Source: GWF2-38-10 sp964527595
Lineage (GTDB): Bacteria > Babelota > Babeliae > Babelales > RVW-14
DNA: 64,000 bases
Direction: 5' to 3'
Assembly (NCBI GenBank): GCA_964527595.1
Contig: CAZGPI010000002.1
Coordinates: 1-64,000 of the forward strand
The position numbers and the translations under genes are program-made. The notes beneath the pieces are model-generated. The model did no database searches and was not told the origin of the DNA. It saw nothing but the letters and a program-made list of their open reading frames with translations. The stretch's first letter is position 1, and each line of letters opens with the position of its first letter. Positions 1 through 8,716 of the stretch are shown piece after piece.

Positions 1-1749
1 TGGACCTTGAATGTTAAGATCTATATCTTGTTGATCAAGTAGAAGTTCATTTAGCTCTCGCGTTCCTTTTAATATTGCAAAGAGGAATGTTGGCCGACCA
101 AGATTATCTATAAGGTTAATATTGCGCCCGGGATGTTCAAGAAGAGCCCGGAAGATGGCTAAGCCGTTGGGGTTTGTTTCATGAACTATTGCCAACATCA
201 ATGGAGTTATTCCGTCATTATTGGGGATGTTAACATTAATGTTTTGTCTGCTTATTAGTGTTTGAACGTGTGCTAAATTTCCGTCTTCTATTGCCATGTG
301 TAATGCCGTATTCCCATCAAGTCTGTCAGCATTAACACTGACTTCCTGTTTATCAAGCAATGCCCGAATGAAAAATGGGTTCTCTTCTCTGGCCGCATTC
401 ATTAGGGGTGTGCCGCCTTCTATATCATGAGCATTTGCGTTGATGGCTTTATGGCTAAGAACCGCTTGAAATATTTCTTGGTTACGGCCAGCAATGGAAA
501 ACATTAATGCATTGATGCCATTGTTTTCTTGAGAGTTAATGTCGAGGGTTTCGTTTTTTAGAAATTCTTGAACGAGCGACAAATTCTGGGTTATTGTTGC
601 AGCCATAAGGGTTGTAGCCCCTTGGCGATTTTTTGTATTGATGTTGATGGTTTCCATTTTTAGAAGTTCTTGAGCTATTTCTAATGGCGGTAATTCGCCG
701 TGCTCATTGGTGAATGTTGCCCACATCAAGGCGGTTTCATTTTTGTTGTTTTGAGCATTGATGTTGATATTTGGTTTACGTAGGAGAGCTCGAATCATAG
801 GCAGATTTCTGTTTTTTACGGCGCACATGAGCGGGGTGGTGAATCGATGGTTTTGTATATTGATATTAACTGTCGGATTTTCTTCTAATATGCGAAGAAC
901 AGCTTCGGTATCATTTGCGTTAGCGGCGTTAAAAAGGTCCTGATCATTTTGTGTATTGCCGGAGATTGATGGGTTTTTTATTTCAGGATGTTGTGCTATA
1001 TAATCATTAAAAATCGAAATCATGTCAGGGTTGTTTTTTCTTTTTGCTATGGCAAAAGGAGTATAACCTTCTCCGATGCGTATTGTTATTGAAGCGTCGT
1101 AAGCAAGCAATACCTTTACACATTCAATATTGTCCAGAGCTACCGCAAGGTCGAGTGGCTTGTGGCTTTGGCCATCCATATAGTCCAATTGGTAATCGAT
1201 TGTTCTTATAATTGTTTTCAGCATTTCTGGTTGATTATAAAAGACGGCATAATGAGCCGCAGAAAAACCCTCGTATGGATTGATAAGACAATTGGGCATT
1301 ATCGAACCATGATATGCTATTAAACTTGAGCAGAGAATATCCATTAGCTGGACATTTCCTAGCGCAGCAGCAAATAAGTATGGGTGATGTTTGTTAACAT
1401 CGAGCTTATATACAGAAAATTCTGGATTTAGAACACTTAAAAAGTCTTTTTGTGTTGGCATAAGTGATGAAATTGTTCTTAATTTTTGATGCGCATCATC
1501 ACGATAAATGGATATGGTTTTTGCGCTAACTCTTTCTGTTTTTCTGATCAAATCAGCCATCGTGAGCATTGGGTTTTGGCCTATATATTTTTGTACTGCA
1601 AATAATGGATTGAATGTTACGTGGGGAATATAAGCATCTGTTCGCGCTCTTTTGCGTGGCGGTTCCATGGCAAGAAGCGATGTTGCCGCTGTAATAATGC
1701 TTAATAACATAATTCTAATAAACGACGTGAAAAACCATTTGCAAAACAT
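1..1749 (-). CDS. Exported ankyrin-repeat protein (3' end outside window)
   Basis: The frame is open from an ATG at 1749 to the left edge, giving 583 residues without a stop. It starts with a signal peptide (MFCKWFFTSF, then a hydrophobic stretch ending in SLLAMEPP). A roughly 150-residue non-repeat region follows, and after it many ankyrin units recognisable from segments such as GITPLMLAI, NTALHMAIEDG and GATTLMAAT, spaced about 33-36 residues apart. Repeat loops carry the INVN/ININ pattern also seen in the ankyrin gene at 9190-10170. Ankyrin repeats mediate protein-protein contacts; together with a signal peptide this suggests a secreted or periplasmic binding protein, possibly host-directed (inference). 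The C-terminus is not visible, so an additional effector domain cannot be excluded. Confidence 0.85.
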   Translation of the reverse strand, partial: MFCKWFFTSFIRIMLLSIITAATSLLAMEPPRKRARTDAYIPHVTFNPLFAVQKYIGQNPMLTMADLIRKTERVSAKTISIYRDDAHQKLRTISSLMPTQKDFLSVLNPEFSVYKLDVNKHHPYLFAAALGNVQLMDILCSSLIAYHGSIMPNCLINPYEGFSAAHYAVFYNQPEMLKTIIRTIDYQLDYMDGQSHKPLDLAVALDNIECVKVLLAYDASITIRIGEGYTPFAIAKRKNNPDMISIFNDYIAQHPEIKNPSISGNTQNDQDLFNAANANDTEAVLRILEENPTVNINIQNHRFTTPLMCAVKNRNLPMIRALLRKPNININAQNNKNETALMWATFTNEHGELPPLEIAQELLKMETININTKNRQGATTLMAATITQNLSLVQEFLKNETLDINSQENNGINALMFSIAGRNQEIFQAVLSHKAINANAHDIEGGTPLMNAAREENPFFIRALLDKQEVSVNADRLDGNTALHMAIEDGNLAHVQTLISRQNINVNIPNNDGITPLMLAIVHETNPNGLAIFRALLEHPGRNINLIDNLGRPTFLFAILKGTRELNELLLDQQDIDLNIQGP

Positions 1750-1791
1750 AATAACCTCTTAAAGAAACCATCCATTATTACATCTAAGCGT

Positions 1792-1837
1792 GACAAAAAC
1801 GCACAAACTGTCAAATGGCAGCACGTGCGTTTTTGTC
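1792..1837 (-). terminator. Inverted repeat downstream of glyA, probable terminator
   Basis: Perfect 13-bp arms (GACAAAAACGCAC at 1792-1804 and its complement at 1825-1837) around a 20-nt loop. It lies 14 bp past the glyA stop and before the ankyrin gene. On the minus strand the 3' arm contains a T-run, which fits an intrinsic terminator for glyA. Confidence 0.55.
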
Positions 1838-1850
1838 TAAAAAGGCCAAT

Positions 1851-3095
1851 TTATCTAGAAAATGTTGGATAGATCGGAAAGCTTTGGCACCAACTGAGCA
1901 TCTGAGCACTAATTTTTTTAATTTGCTCGCTAGATTCGCGGTTTTTTATCGCATCATCGATAATTGATACCAATTCTTGTGCTTCTTTTTCTTTAAAACC
2001 ACGGGTTGTAATAGCAGGGGTGCCAATACGGATGCCGCTGGTAATCGTTGGGGATTGTGTGTCTCCCGGAATTGTGTTGCGGTTAACGACGATATTGCAC
2101 AGGCCCAAAACTTCTTCAACTTGTTTTCCCGCAATCTGACCATAAACGGCAACTTTGCTGCGAAGGTCAACAAGAAATAGGTGAGTATCGGTTCCGCCCG
2201 ATACAATTCGGTAGCCAAGATCTTGAAACGTCTTAGCCATGATTTGTGCATTTTTAATGACTTGTTCTTGATAGGTAATAAAAGCAGGGGTTTGTGCTTC
2301 TTCAAATGCGATCGCTTTAGCAGCAATAACGTGCATAAGAGGTCCGCCCTGGGTTCCTGGTATTATTGATTTATCGATGGCTTGAGCATATTTTGCTTTG
2401 CTGCAAATCATTCCGCCGCGTGGCCCGCGGAGTGTTTTGTGCGTTGTGCTCGTAACAATATCTGCATAAGGCATCGGACTTGGAATAATATTGGCGGCAA
2501 CCAATCCTGCAATGTGCGCCATATCAATAAGTAAAAGACAATTATGCGCTAGGGCAATTGCGGCCAATCTTGGGTAATCAATCAGACGAGAATAAGCTGA
2601 AGCTCCTGCGATAATCAATTTTGGCTTATGTTGCGCGGTAAGTTGTTCAATTTCATCATAATCAATCAGTTCTGTTTCCGGGTTTACGCCGTAAGTTACC
2701 GCCTTAAAAAGTGTGCCAGAAAAATTAATCGAGTATCCGTGCGTCAAGTGCCCGCCGGCAGTTAATCGCATACCCAAAATGGTATCCCCCGGTTTAAGCA
2801 TGCTGAAATAGGCCGAAAAGTTGGCCGAAGACCCTGAGTGAGGCTGGACGTTCATGTGTTCGGCATTAAACAGTTTTTTGCCTTGTTCTATGGCGTAGGC
2901 CTCTATTTGGTCGACTATTTGGCAGCCGCCATAATAACGTCGGCCGGGATACCCCTCGGCGTATTTATTGGTTAACACCGAGCCGGTTGCGTTGAGGATG
3001 GCTGGACTTGTGTAATTTTCTGAGGCGATAAGGTTTATTGTTCCTTCTTGGCGCTGTAATTCTTGGTTTATAAGCGAAAAAATCATTGAATTCAT
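1851..3095 (-). CDS. glyA: Serine hydroxymethyltransferase
   Basis: Cytosolic PLP enzyme that interconverts serine and glycine while charging tetrahydrofolate with a one-carbon unit. The 414-residue length matches the bacterial family. Family landmarks are visible: NLIASENYTSP near residue 21, NKYAEGYPGRRYYGG near 43, LTAGGHLTHG near 118, and the PLP-lysine segment STTHKTLRGPRGG near 217. The start at 3095 has a good AAGGAG ribosome-binding site about 8 nt upstream. It is a single gene divergent from the small membrane protein at 3280. Nothing unusual apart from a slightly short N-terminus. Confidence 0.97.
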   Translation of the reverse strand: MNSMIFSLINQELQRQEGTINLIASENYTSPAILNATGSVLTNKYAEGYPGRRYYGGCQIVDQIEAYAIEQGKKLFNAEHMNVQPHSGSSANFSAYFSMLKPGDTILGMRLTAGGHLTHGYSINFSGTLFKAVTYGVNPETELIDYDEIEQLTAQHKPKLIIAGASAYSRLIDYPRLAAIALAHNCLLLIDMAHIAGLVAANIIPSPMPYADIVTSTTHKTLRGPRGGMICSKAKYAQAIDKSIIPGTQGGPLMHVIAAKAIAFEEAQTPAFITYQEQVIKNAQIMAKTFQDLGYRIVSGGTDTHLFLVDLRSKVAVYGQIAGKQVEEVLGLCNIVVNRNTIPGDTQSPTITSGIRIGTPAITTRGFKEKEAQELVSIIDDAIKNRESSEQIKKISAQMLSWCQSFPIYPTFSR

Positions 3096-3279
3096 CGAAT
3101 TCTCCTTTTTATTGACCTAATGACTATTTGCCCACCCATTTGCAATAAAAATTGCAATAAGGTAAAATATTGACTAATAGTATGATTTTTCCTTAATCTC
3201 AATGATAAGGATGCATAAGCAGCATACTTAATGTTTGGTCGCTTGTTTATATTTAATTTTTTTTGAGGGAGATTCTATT

Positions 3280-3687
3280 ATGATGAAAAAAATACTAACG
3301 ACTCTAATTTTCTTGGCCGTTTCAACACCAGCAGTTTTCTGTGGTCGTGGTGATGGCGGGATGGCAGTTGCGGGTACGCTTGGCGGTTTGATGGTTGGTA
3401 CTATGATCGGATCAGCGGCCGGTGAATCTAGCGCCAGAAAAGGACGCGTTGAAGATAAAATTGAACGAGTTCAACGTGAACAAGATCAAGGTAAGGTTGT
3501 CCAATTGCAACGAGAAATGGACAAAAAAGATCTTGAAACAAAACTCGAACAACAACGTTTGTTAACGATGCAACAAGAACGTGAACGATCAAATTCATTA
3601 TCGTATATCTTGTTTGCTATTATTTTCTTTATGTTAATTGCTGTTGTTGGTCTTGGCGTTGTATTGTTGAATATGCGCAAAAAATAA
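3280..3687 (+). CDS. Small exported membrane protein with glycine zipper and coiled coil
   Basis: Unknown function, 135 residues. The ATG at 3280 is preferred over an in-frame codon at 3235 because GAGGGAG lies 8 nt upstream and a signal peptide (MMKKILTTLIFLAVSTPAVFC) follows directly. After it comes a glycine-rich stretch (GGMAVAGTLGGLMVGTMIG) resembling glycine-zipper membrane segments, then a charged, Q/E/R-rich region of about 60 residues predicted to form a coiled coil. One C-terminal transmembrane helix ends in a short MRKK tail. The layout suggests an envelope protein with two membrane-interacting ends joined by a helical rod. A strong hairpin follows the gene, so it is probably monocistronic. 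Confidence 0.75.
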   Translation: MMKKILTTLIFLAVSTPAVFCGRGDGGMAVAGTLGGLMVGTMIGSAAGESSARKGRVEDKIERVQREQDQGKVVQLQREMDKKDLETKLEQQRLLTMQQERERSNSLSYILFAIIFFMLIAVVGLGVVLLNMRKK

Positions 3688-3707
3688 TAATTTTTGTTTT
3701 ATAAATA

Positions 3708-3749
3708 ATCAAGAGGGCCTATGTGTAAAAGCACATAGGCCCTCTTGAT
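3708..3749 (+). terminator. Strong hairpin after the small membrane protein gene
   Basis: Perfect 18-bp stem (3708-3725 and 3732-3749, containing AGAGGGCCTATGTG) with a 6-nt loop, starting 20 bp past the stop codon. There is no T-run directly 3' on the plus strand, so termination efficiency is uncertain, but position and stem length make a terminator or mRNA-stabilising hairpin likely. Confidence 0.7.
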
Positions 3750-3855
3750 GCGTTTGCGATATATCACTTATAAAGCATCGTTATTTTTTCATGATATACT
3801 CAAGTTATTGTAATCGAATTGGTTTGCTATTTACCTTAATGTGCAAAGAGGGATC

Positions 3856-5322
3856 ATGAAAAAAGATGTTGGCCTATTTGGTATATTGTGTGTTATTTGT
3901 TTATCCGGGTGTTTACGGTCGACCGATGAGGGAAGTAAGGGGGCGGTTGTTTTTGATAAAGAAACGTTACCGGTAGTTATTATAGGTGGCGGTGTTTCTG
4001 GATTAACTGCCGCAATTTATTTGGCGCAGGCAAATATCCCCGCATTGGTTATCGAAGGGCCAAAGGTCGGGGGTGCATTATCCCAATCTCATGGCGTGCG
4101 TAATTGGCCTGGCCAATACGATGTGCCGGGTGCTGAAATTGTTCAAAAAATTAAGACGCATGCAATTACTTGTGGCGCCCAGATTATGCAGGCCCGCGTA
4201 ACTTCGGTTAACGTTCGTCAGTTTCCATTTACTTTTGAAATTGATCCAATAGGTGATGGGCAAAAAACAATTATTAAGGCCGCGGCTTGTATTATTGCCA
4301 TGGGTACCGAACCTAATTTTCTCAACGTTCCAGGTGAGCGTGGCGATGATGGATATTGGGGCCGAGGGGTAAGTAATTGTGCCGTTTGCGATGGATTCTT
4401 TTTTAAGGGTAAGAAGGTTGTGGTTGTCGGTGGTGGTGATGCCGCGGTTGAGGAGGCAAGTTATTTGGCCGGTTTGGCCGCTGAAGTAACTGTTTTAATT
4501 CGTAAAGATAATTTTCGTGCAAATGATATTAAGGCCCGTGAGCGTTTGGTGGCGCAACCAAATGTAAAGATTTTGCTTAATACTCACATCAAAGAGATTA
4601 AGGGTGACGGCAAAAAGGTGACGGGTGTTCAGCTTGTTGATAATAAGACAAACGAACAACGAACGTTATCTATAGACGGTGTCTTTTTGGCCATTGGATC
4701 ACGCCCAAACACCGATCTTTTTAAAGGACAAATTGAGCTTGATAATCGAGGCTTTGTGGTGCTCAAAGACCATCAAATGGCATCGGTGCCGGGTGTATTT
4801 GCCGGCGGGGATGTTTCAGATCCTCATTTTGTTCAGGCAATTACGGCCGCTGGTGACGGGTGCCGCGCTGCGTTACAGGTGAAAAAGTATCTTGAGGCTG
4901 TTGGTTATAAGGGCGTCGAAGCTCAGGTGAAATCCACCAAACAACGAGAGATGGCAGCTCCAATTATTCATGGTATTATCGAAATAGAAACCGAGCAAAT
5001 GTTTAAGGATGTGATTGTTAATGCAAAACAACTGGTGCTTTTAGATATGTTTGCAACATGGTGTTTACCGTGCAAGCGCATGATGCCTATTGTTGAAAAA
5101 TTGGCAAAAGAATTTGGGGAGAAACTTGTTTTTGCTAAGCTTAATGTTGCAAAAAAAAATATGGATACAGAAAAATTAGCGACATTAATTCATGGTAAGG
5201 CGGTTTATAGTGTGCCGACTTTTATTTTTGTTAAGAATGGCAAAGAGATTAAGCGGATAGAAGGATCTCGTGATTATGAGGTTCTCAAAAAAGCGGTCAT
5301 GACAATTATTGAGTCAGATTAA
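3856..5322 (+). CDS. Thioredoxin reductase-thioredoxin fusion with lipoprotein signal (copy 1)
   Basis: Residues about 40-350 form a TrxB-like flavoprotein: FAD motif GGGVSGLTAAIYLA, redox pair C175-A-V-C178 followed by DG, NADPH motif VVGGGDAAVEEASYLA, and the C-terminal FAD motif VFAGGDVSD. Residues about 380-488 form a thioredoxin with WCLPCK (C403, C406). The start chosen is the ATG at 3856, preceded by AGAGGGA; an upstream in-frame GTG at 3841 is unlikely. From 3856 the protein begins with a short hydrophobic segment ending in the lipobox LSGC, implying a lipid-anchored export product. That is odd, because reduction of the FAD needs NADPH, normally cytosolic. Fusions of this type are known in mycobacteria and other groups; the lipobox is the unusual part. 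It is followed after 15 bp by a close paralogue. Confidence 0.9.
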   Translation: MKKDVGLFGILCVICLSGCLRSTDEGSKGAVVFDKETLPVVIIGGGVSGLTAAIYLAQANIPALVIEGPKVGGALSQSHGVRNWPGQYDVPGAEIVQKIKTHAITCGAQIMQARVTSVNVRQFPFTFEIDPIGDGQKTIIKAAACIIAMGTEPNFLNVPGERGDDGYWGRGVSNCAVCDGFFFKGKKVVVVGGGDAAVEEASYLAGLAAEVTVLIRKDNFRANDIKARERLVAQPNVKILLNTHIKEIKGDGKKVTGVQLVDNKTNEQRTLSIDGVFLAIGSRPNTDLFKGQIELDNRGFVVLKDHQMASVPGVFAGGDVSDPHFVQAITAAGDGCRAALQVKKYLEAVGYKGVEAQVKSTKQREMAAPIIHGIIEIETEQMFKDVIVNAKQLVLLDMFATWCLPCKRMMPIVEKLAKEFGEKLVFAKLNVAKKNMDTEKLATLIHGKAVYSVPTFIFVKNGKEIKRIEGSRDYEVLKKAVMTIIESD

Positions 5323-5337
5323 TAAGAGGAGTTTTTT

Positions 5338-6846
5338 ATGAAGAAAACAATGCTTTTATCGCGCAAGACAAATTGTTTATTGGGGCTGTTGTACGTATTT
5401 TGTTTCTCTGGTTGTCTTGGGTCGATGGACAATAAACACAAGCAGCCAGTTGTATTTGACAAAGAAGCGTTGCCGGTGGTAGTGCTTGGTGGTGGTATTG
5501 CCGGTTTAACGGCCGCAATTTATTTGGCACAGGCCAATATTCCAGCATTAGTTATTGAGGGGCAAAAGGAGGGCGGAGCATTATCGCAATCACATAGCGT
5601 CCGTAACTGGCCGGGTGAGTATAATGCTGCGGGGTGTGAAATTTTTCAAAAAATTAAGAATCATGCAATTGTGTGCGGCGCGCAGATTATGCAGGCCCGC
5701 GTAACTTCTATTAATGTTCGTCAGATGCCACTTGTTTTTGAAATTGACCGATTAGATGATGGGCAAAAAACAACGATTAAGGCGGCTTCGTGTGTTGTTG
5801 CCATGGGGACCGAACCTATTTTTCTCAATATTCCAGGTGAGCGTGGGGACGATGGTTATTGGGGACGTGGTATAAGTAATTGCGCTATTTGCGATGGGTT
5901 CTTTTTTAGGGACAAGCGAGTTGCGGTTATTGGTGGTGGTGATTCGGCCGTTGAAGAGGCAAGTTATTTGGCCGACTTGGCAGCCGAGGTGACTTTGTTA
6001 ATGCGTGAGGATGGTTTTCACGCAAATGACATTAAGGAGTGTGAGCGATTGATGGCGCGGCCAAATGTCAAAGCCTTTTTTAATACGGACATGAAGGCGA
6101 TCAAGGGAGATGGCGAAAAAGTGACGGGTGTTCAATTACTAGATACCAAAATCAATGAGCAACGAGAATTACCTATTGATGGTATATTTTTGGCTATTGG
6201 CTCACGTCCAAATACCGATCTTTTTACGGGACAAGTTGAGCTAGATAATCGTGGCTTTGTGGTGCTTAAAGATTATCAAGCGGCATCGGTGCCTGGGATA
6301 TTTGCCGCTGGCGACGTTTCAGATCCAAATTTTTCTCAGGCAATTACTGCTGCCGGTGGCGGGTGCCGTGCTGCATTGCAGGTGAAAAAATATCTTGAGT
6401 CGGTTGGCTATAAAGGAGTCTTGGCTAAAAAGCAATCAACCAACCAACGTGTGATGGTGGCGCCTGAGGTTCATGATGTTATCGAAATAGAGAACGAGCA
6501 AATGTTTAAGGATGTTATTATTAATTCAACACTTCCGGTATTTTTAGATGTATTTGCAACATGGTGTTTGCCATGTCAACGCATGATGCCTATTGTTGAA
6601 AAATTGGCAAAAGAATTTGAAGGTAAGGTTGTTTTTGCAAAGATAAATGTAGCAAAAAAAGTAATGAATATTGAACGGATAATGCCAATGATTAATGGTA
6701 AGGCGGTTTATAGTATACCGGCTTTTATTTTTGTTAAAAATGGCAAAGAGATCAAACGTATTGAAGGATCTTGTGATTATGAAGCGCTTAAAAAAGCGAT
6801 CGAAACAACCTCGGCCGTTTCACATAATTTTGCGTTTGTTTCCTGA
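5338..6846 (+). CDS. Thioredoxin reductase-thioredoxin fusion with lipoprotein signal (copy 2)
   Basis: Tandem paralogue of the gene ending at 5322, with the same order of parts. A signal segment ends in the lipobox FSGC. The TrxB domain has LGGGIAGLTAAIYLA, redox pair C182-A-I-C185 followed by DG, NADPH motif VIGGGDSAVEEASYLA and FAAGDVSD. The thioredoxin domain has WCLPCQ (C410, C413). Most residues are identical between the copies, yet third-codon positions differ widely, so the duplication is not very recent and both copies appear to be under selection. The start at 5338 has AAGAGGAG upstream. All catalytic cysteines and both dinucleotide-binding motifs are kept, so both should be active. 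The pair is probably co-transcribed and ends at the bidirectional hairpin at 6875. Confidence 0.9.
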   Translation: MKKTMLLSRKTNCLLGLLYVFCFSGCLGSMDNKHKQPVVFDKEALPVVVLGGGIAGLTAAIYLAQANIPALVIEGQKEGGALSQSHSVRNWPGEYNAAGCEIFQKIKNHAIVCGAQIMQARVTSINVRQMPLVFEIDRLDDGQKTTIKAASCVVAMGTEPIFLNIPGERGDDGYWGRGISNCAICDGFFFRDKRVAVIGGGDSAVEEASYLADLAAEVTLLMREDGFHANDIKECERLMARPNVKAFFNTDMKAIKGDGEKVTGVQLLDTKINEQRELPIDGIFLAIGSRPNTDLFTGQVELDNRGFVVLKDYQAASVPGIFAAGDVSDPNFSQAITAAGGGCRAALQVKKYLESVGYKGVLAKKQSTNQRVMVAPEVHDVIEIENEQMFKDVIINSTLPVFLDVFATWCLPCQRMMPIVEKLAKEFEGKVVFAKINVAKKVMNIERIMPMINGKAVYSIPAFIFVKNGKEIKRIEGSCDYEALKKAIETTSAVSHNFAFVS

Positions 6847-6874
6847 GTAATATTTTGTGTTAAGTAAAAAGAAA

Positions 6875-6898
6875 GAGGCCCACAATATTGCGGGCCTC
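6875..6898. terminator. Bidirectional terminator between convergent genes
   Basis: Near-perfect palindrome: arms GAGGCCC and GGGCCTC flank an inner CAATATTG, with one mismatch. It lies between the stop of the second reductase fusion (plus) and the phosphatase (minus). On the minus strand it is followed by a T-rich run, typical of an intrinsic terminator; the plus-strand 3' side is less T-rich. Confidence 0.75.
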
Positions 6899-6906
6899 AA
6901 TAGTAA

Positions 6907-8598
6907 TTATTCGACTAAGTCACTTTGCGTTGAAACTCTATTGAGTGACTTGATTAACTCATTTTCTGGTTGTTGTTTTTTATAGAACGTAATCCTTACA
7001 GGATCGAGAATGCCACCACTTCCCGATTGCGGAAGGCGGAGCATTGCAGGTGATATATTTGTGTAGAATGCCTTATCTTCTTCGGTTATCCTTGCGATAG
7101 GTGATTCAAATTCATACACTTTGAGTCGCCAGTTATCAAAGAGATCATCTATAAACAAGAGGCCAAAACAGTCATATATTTCCCCCACTCCTTCTGGCGC
7201 CGAAGAAAAAGTATATAATGGCATATACTTACCTATTTTGAAGCCACCACTAAGTTTATTTGCTTTTACATCGTCTGGGGTTACTACCTTTAACCAATGG
7301 TAGTGAGAGCTTGCTTCATCCATTTGGTCTTTATTGTCGGGCAGTGCGGCATATTGTTCTGGTGAAAATAGCATCTTAAGTCCAAACGAACCATGTTGGT
7401 GGCCCCTGAAGAGTGCTTTGATATTATTTCGCTCAAGCCTTTTAACCAGTGTTGCAATGTCAATGTTCCAAACTCGTCCATTATCTGGGATAAATCTATT
7501 GGGGGTACCTGGGTGTAGTTGTTGAGAGATATCACACCACTGAAAAGCTGGAGCAACAAGGTCGGTTGCTTCGAGTGGTATATGGCGATACCGTTTAGTT
7601 TTTTGTTTCATGAGCTTTTTCATTTGATCATCGTAGTAATAATTATAAGGGCCAAAACCGGCGTGTACCGCTTGAACGGTTTGATCATTAGCGGTGATGT
7701 AAACGGCGAGTGGAAGGCGTTGGTAAATATCGTCAATTTTTGTAAACAACTTATCGGCTAGCGGCTGGTTGTATTTTGTTATAAGTTCATCTAAGAAGCC
7801 GTCTCTCTCGTTTATGCCAATAACTTCATGATTTCCTCGAGCAAGATATACTTGTCCCCATTTGGCACATTTTAAGCGCATGAGTGTGTAAAGAACTTCA
7901 GCGCCGTATCTTCCACGGTCGACATAGTCTCCAAGAAAAACGAGATAAAAGTTTTTTTTTGTTATTTTAAAATTTTTATCAAGGTAACCAAGTGCGACCA
8001 AGCGCCAAAGGCTTCGTAATAATGAATGAAGGCTGCCGTGAATATCTCCCATAAAGCAGACAACGCTGCCATTTTCTGCGTCTAATTTTGTGACATAAGG
8101 GTATTTGAAATCAATTGACGTTGTGCTTTGGGGGAGGTCAAGTTGAACCCATTGCTCAAAGATGCCTTTATCGTTAAATTTTTGTAAAAAGAGATCAATC
8201 GCCTTGCTGAATTCGGTGGCTGAAAGGCCGGGTGCGCCCTCAAAATTACTTCTGGGTACCGTTTTATCAAATTTTTCATCATAAGCGCTTAAGCACCGGG
8301 CCGTCCATTCGACAAGTGTTGGGAACTCAAATGAATCAGGTTCAGCATCAGGTTCAATAGCTTCGGTTATCTTAAGTGCTCCTGGGAATGATTTTGTTTT
8401 GCGCAGCGGCGATAACGGCCTTTGAGGTGTTGTTGATTTAGCTTCGACTACTTCAGATTCGGCATCAGTCTTTTTGGATGGATTGTAATGAAGCGCTTTA
8501 TCTTTAATTATTTGAAAGGTTGTTACGGAGTAAAGTTGTGCAGATGTTTCTATAATAAGAAACAAAAAAAACGTAAAAAGCACGCGACGTTTATACAT
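6907..8598 (-). CDS. Exported PPP-family (eukaryote-like) metallophosphoesterase
   Basis: 563 residues. The N-terminus is a signal peptide (MYKRRVLFTFFLFLIIETSA). A linker rich in S, P, E and K follows to about residue 90. The catalytic domain has the PPP hallmarks in order: GDIHGS at 184-189, GDYVDRG near 220, RGNHEV near 254 and RGHQHG near 400. These residues bind the two metal ions and phosphate in Ser/Thr protein phosphatases of the PP1/PP2A/calcineurin type. In bacteria such enzymes dephosphorylate proteins or Ap4A. The signal peptide means it acts outside the cytoplasm, so a host phosphoprotein or a periplasmic target is possible (inference). It is a single gene ending at the terminator at 6875. 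The substrate is unknown. Confidence 0.88.
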   Translation of the reverse strand: MYKRRVLFTFFLFLIIETSAQLYSVTTFQIIKDKALHYNPSKKTDAESEVVEAKSTTPQRPLSPLRKTKSFPGALKITEAIEPDAEPDSFEFPTLVEWTARCLSAYDEKFDKTVPRSNFEGAPGLSATEFSKAIDLFLQKFNDKGIFEQWVQLDLPQSTTSIDFKYPYVTKLDAENGSVVCFMGDIHGSLHSLLRSLWRLVALGYLDKNFKITKKNFYLVFLGDYVDRGRYGAEVLYTLMRLKCAKWGQVYLARGNHEVIGINERDGFLDELITKYNQPLADKLFTKIDDIYQRLPLAVYITANDQTVQAVHAGFGPYNYYYDDQMKKLMKQKTKRYRHIPLEATDLVAPAFQWCDISQQLHPGTPNRFIPDNGRVWNIDIATLVKRLERNNIKALFRGHQHGSFGLKMLFSPEQYAALPDNKDQMDEASSHYHWLKVVTPDDVKANKLSGGFKIGKYMPLYTFSSAPEGVGEIYDCFGLLFIDDLFDNWRLKVYEFESPIARITEEDKAFYTNISPAMLRLPQSGSGGILDPVRITFYKKQQPENELIKSLNRVSTQSDLVE

Positions 8599-8716
8599 CT
8601 CTTCTCCCCAAAACAGATTGTGAAATATTTCAATTATTTAATAGTTTTATAGTTTCAGTATGGGGGAGCTTCATGAAAAAGGTCAATGATTTATTCAAGA
8701 CTCTTAATTATTTAAG

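Noticed and set aside
1946..2369. Open frames on both strands within glyA
   Set aside because: Shadows of a clearly conserved gene; no ribosome-binding sites or recognisable products.
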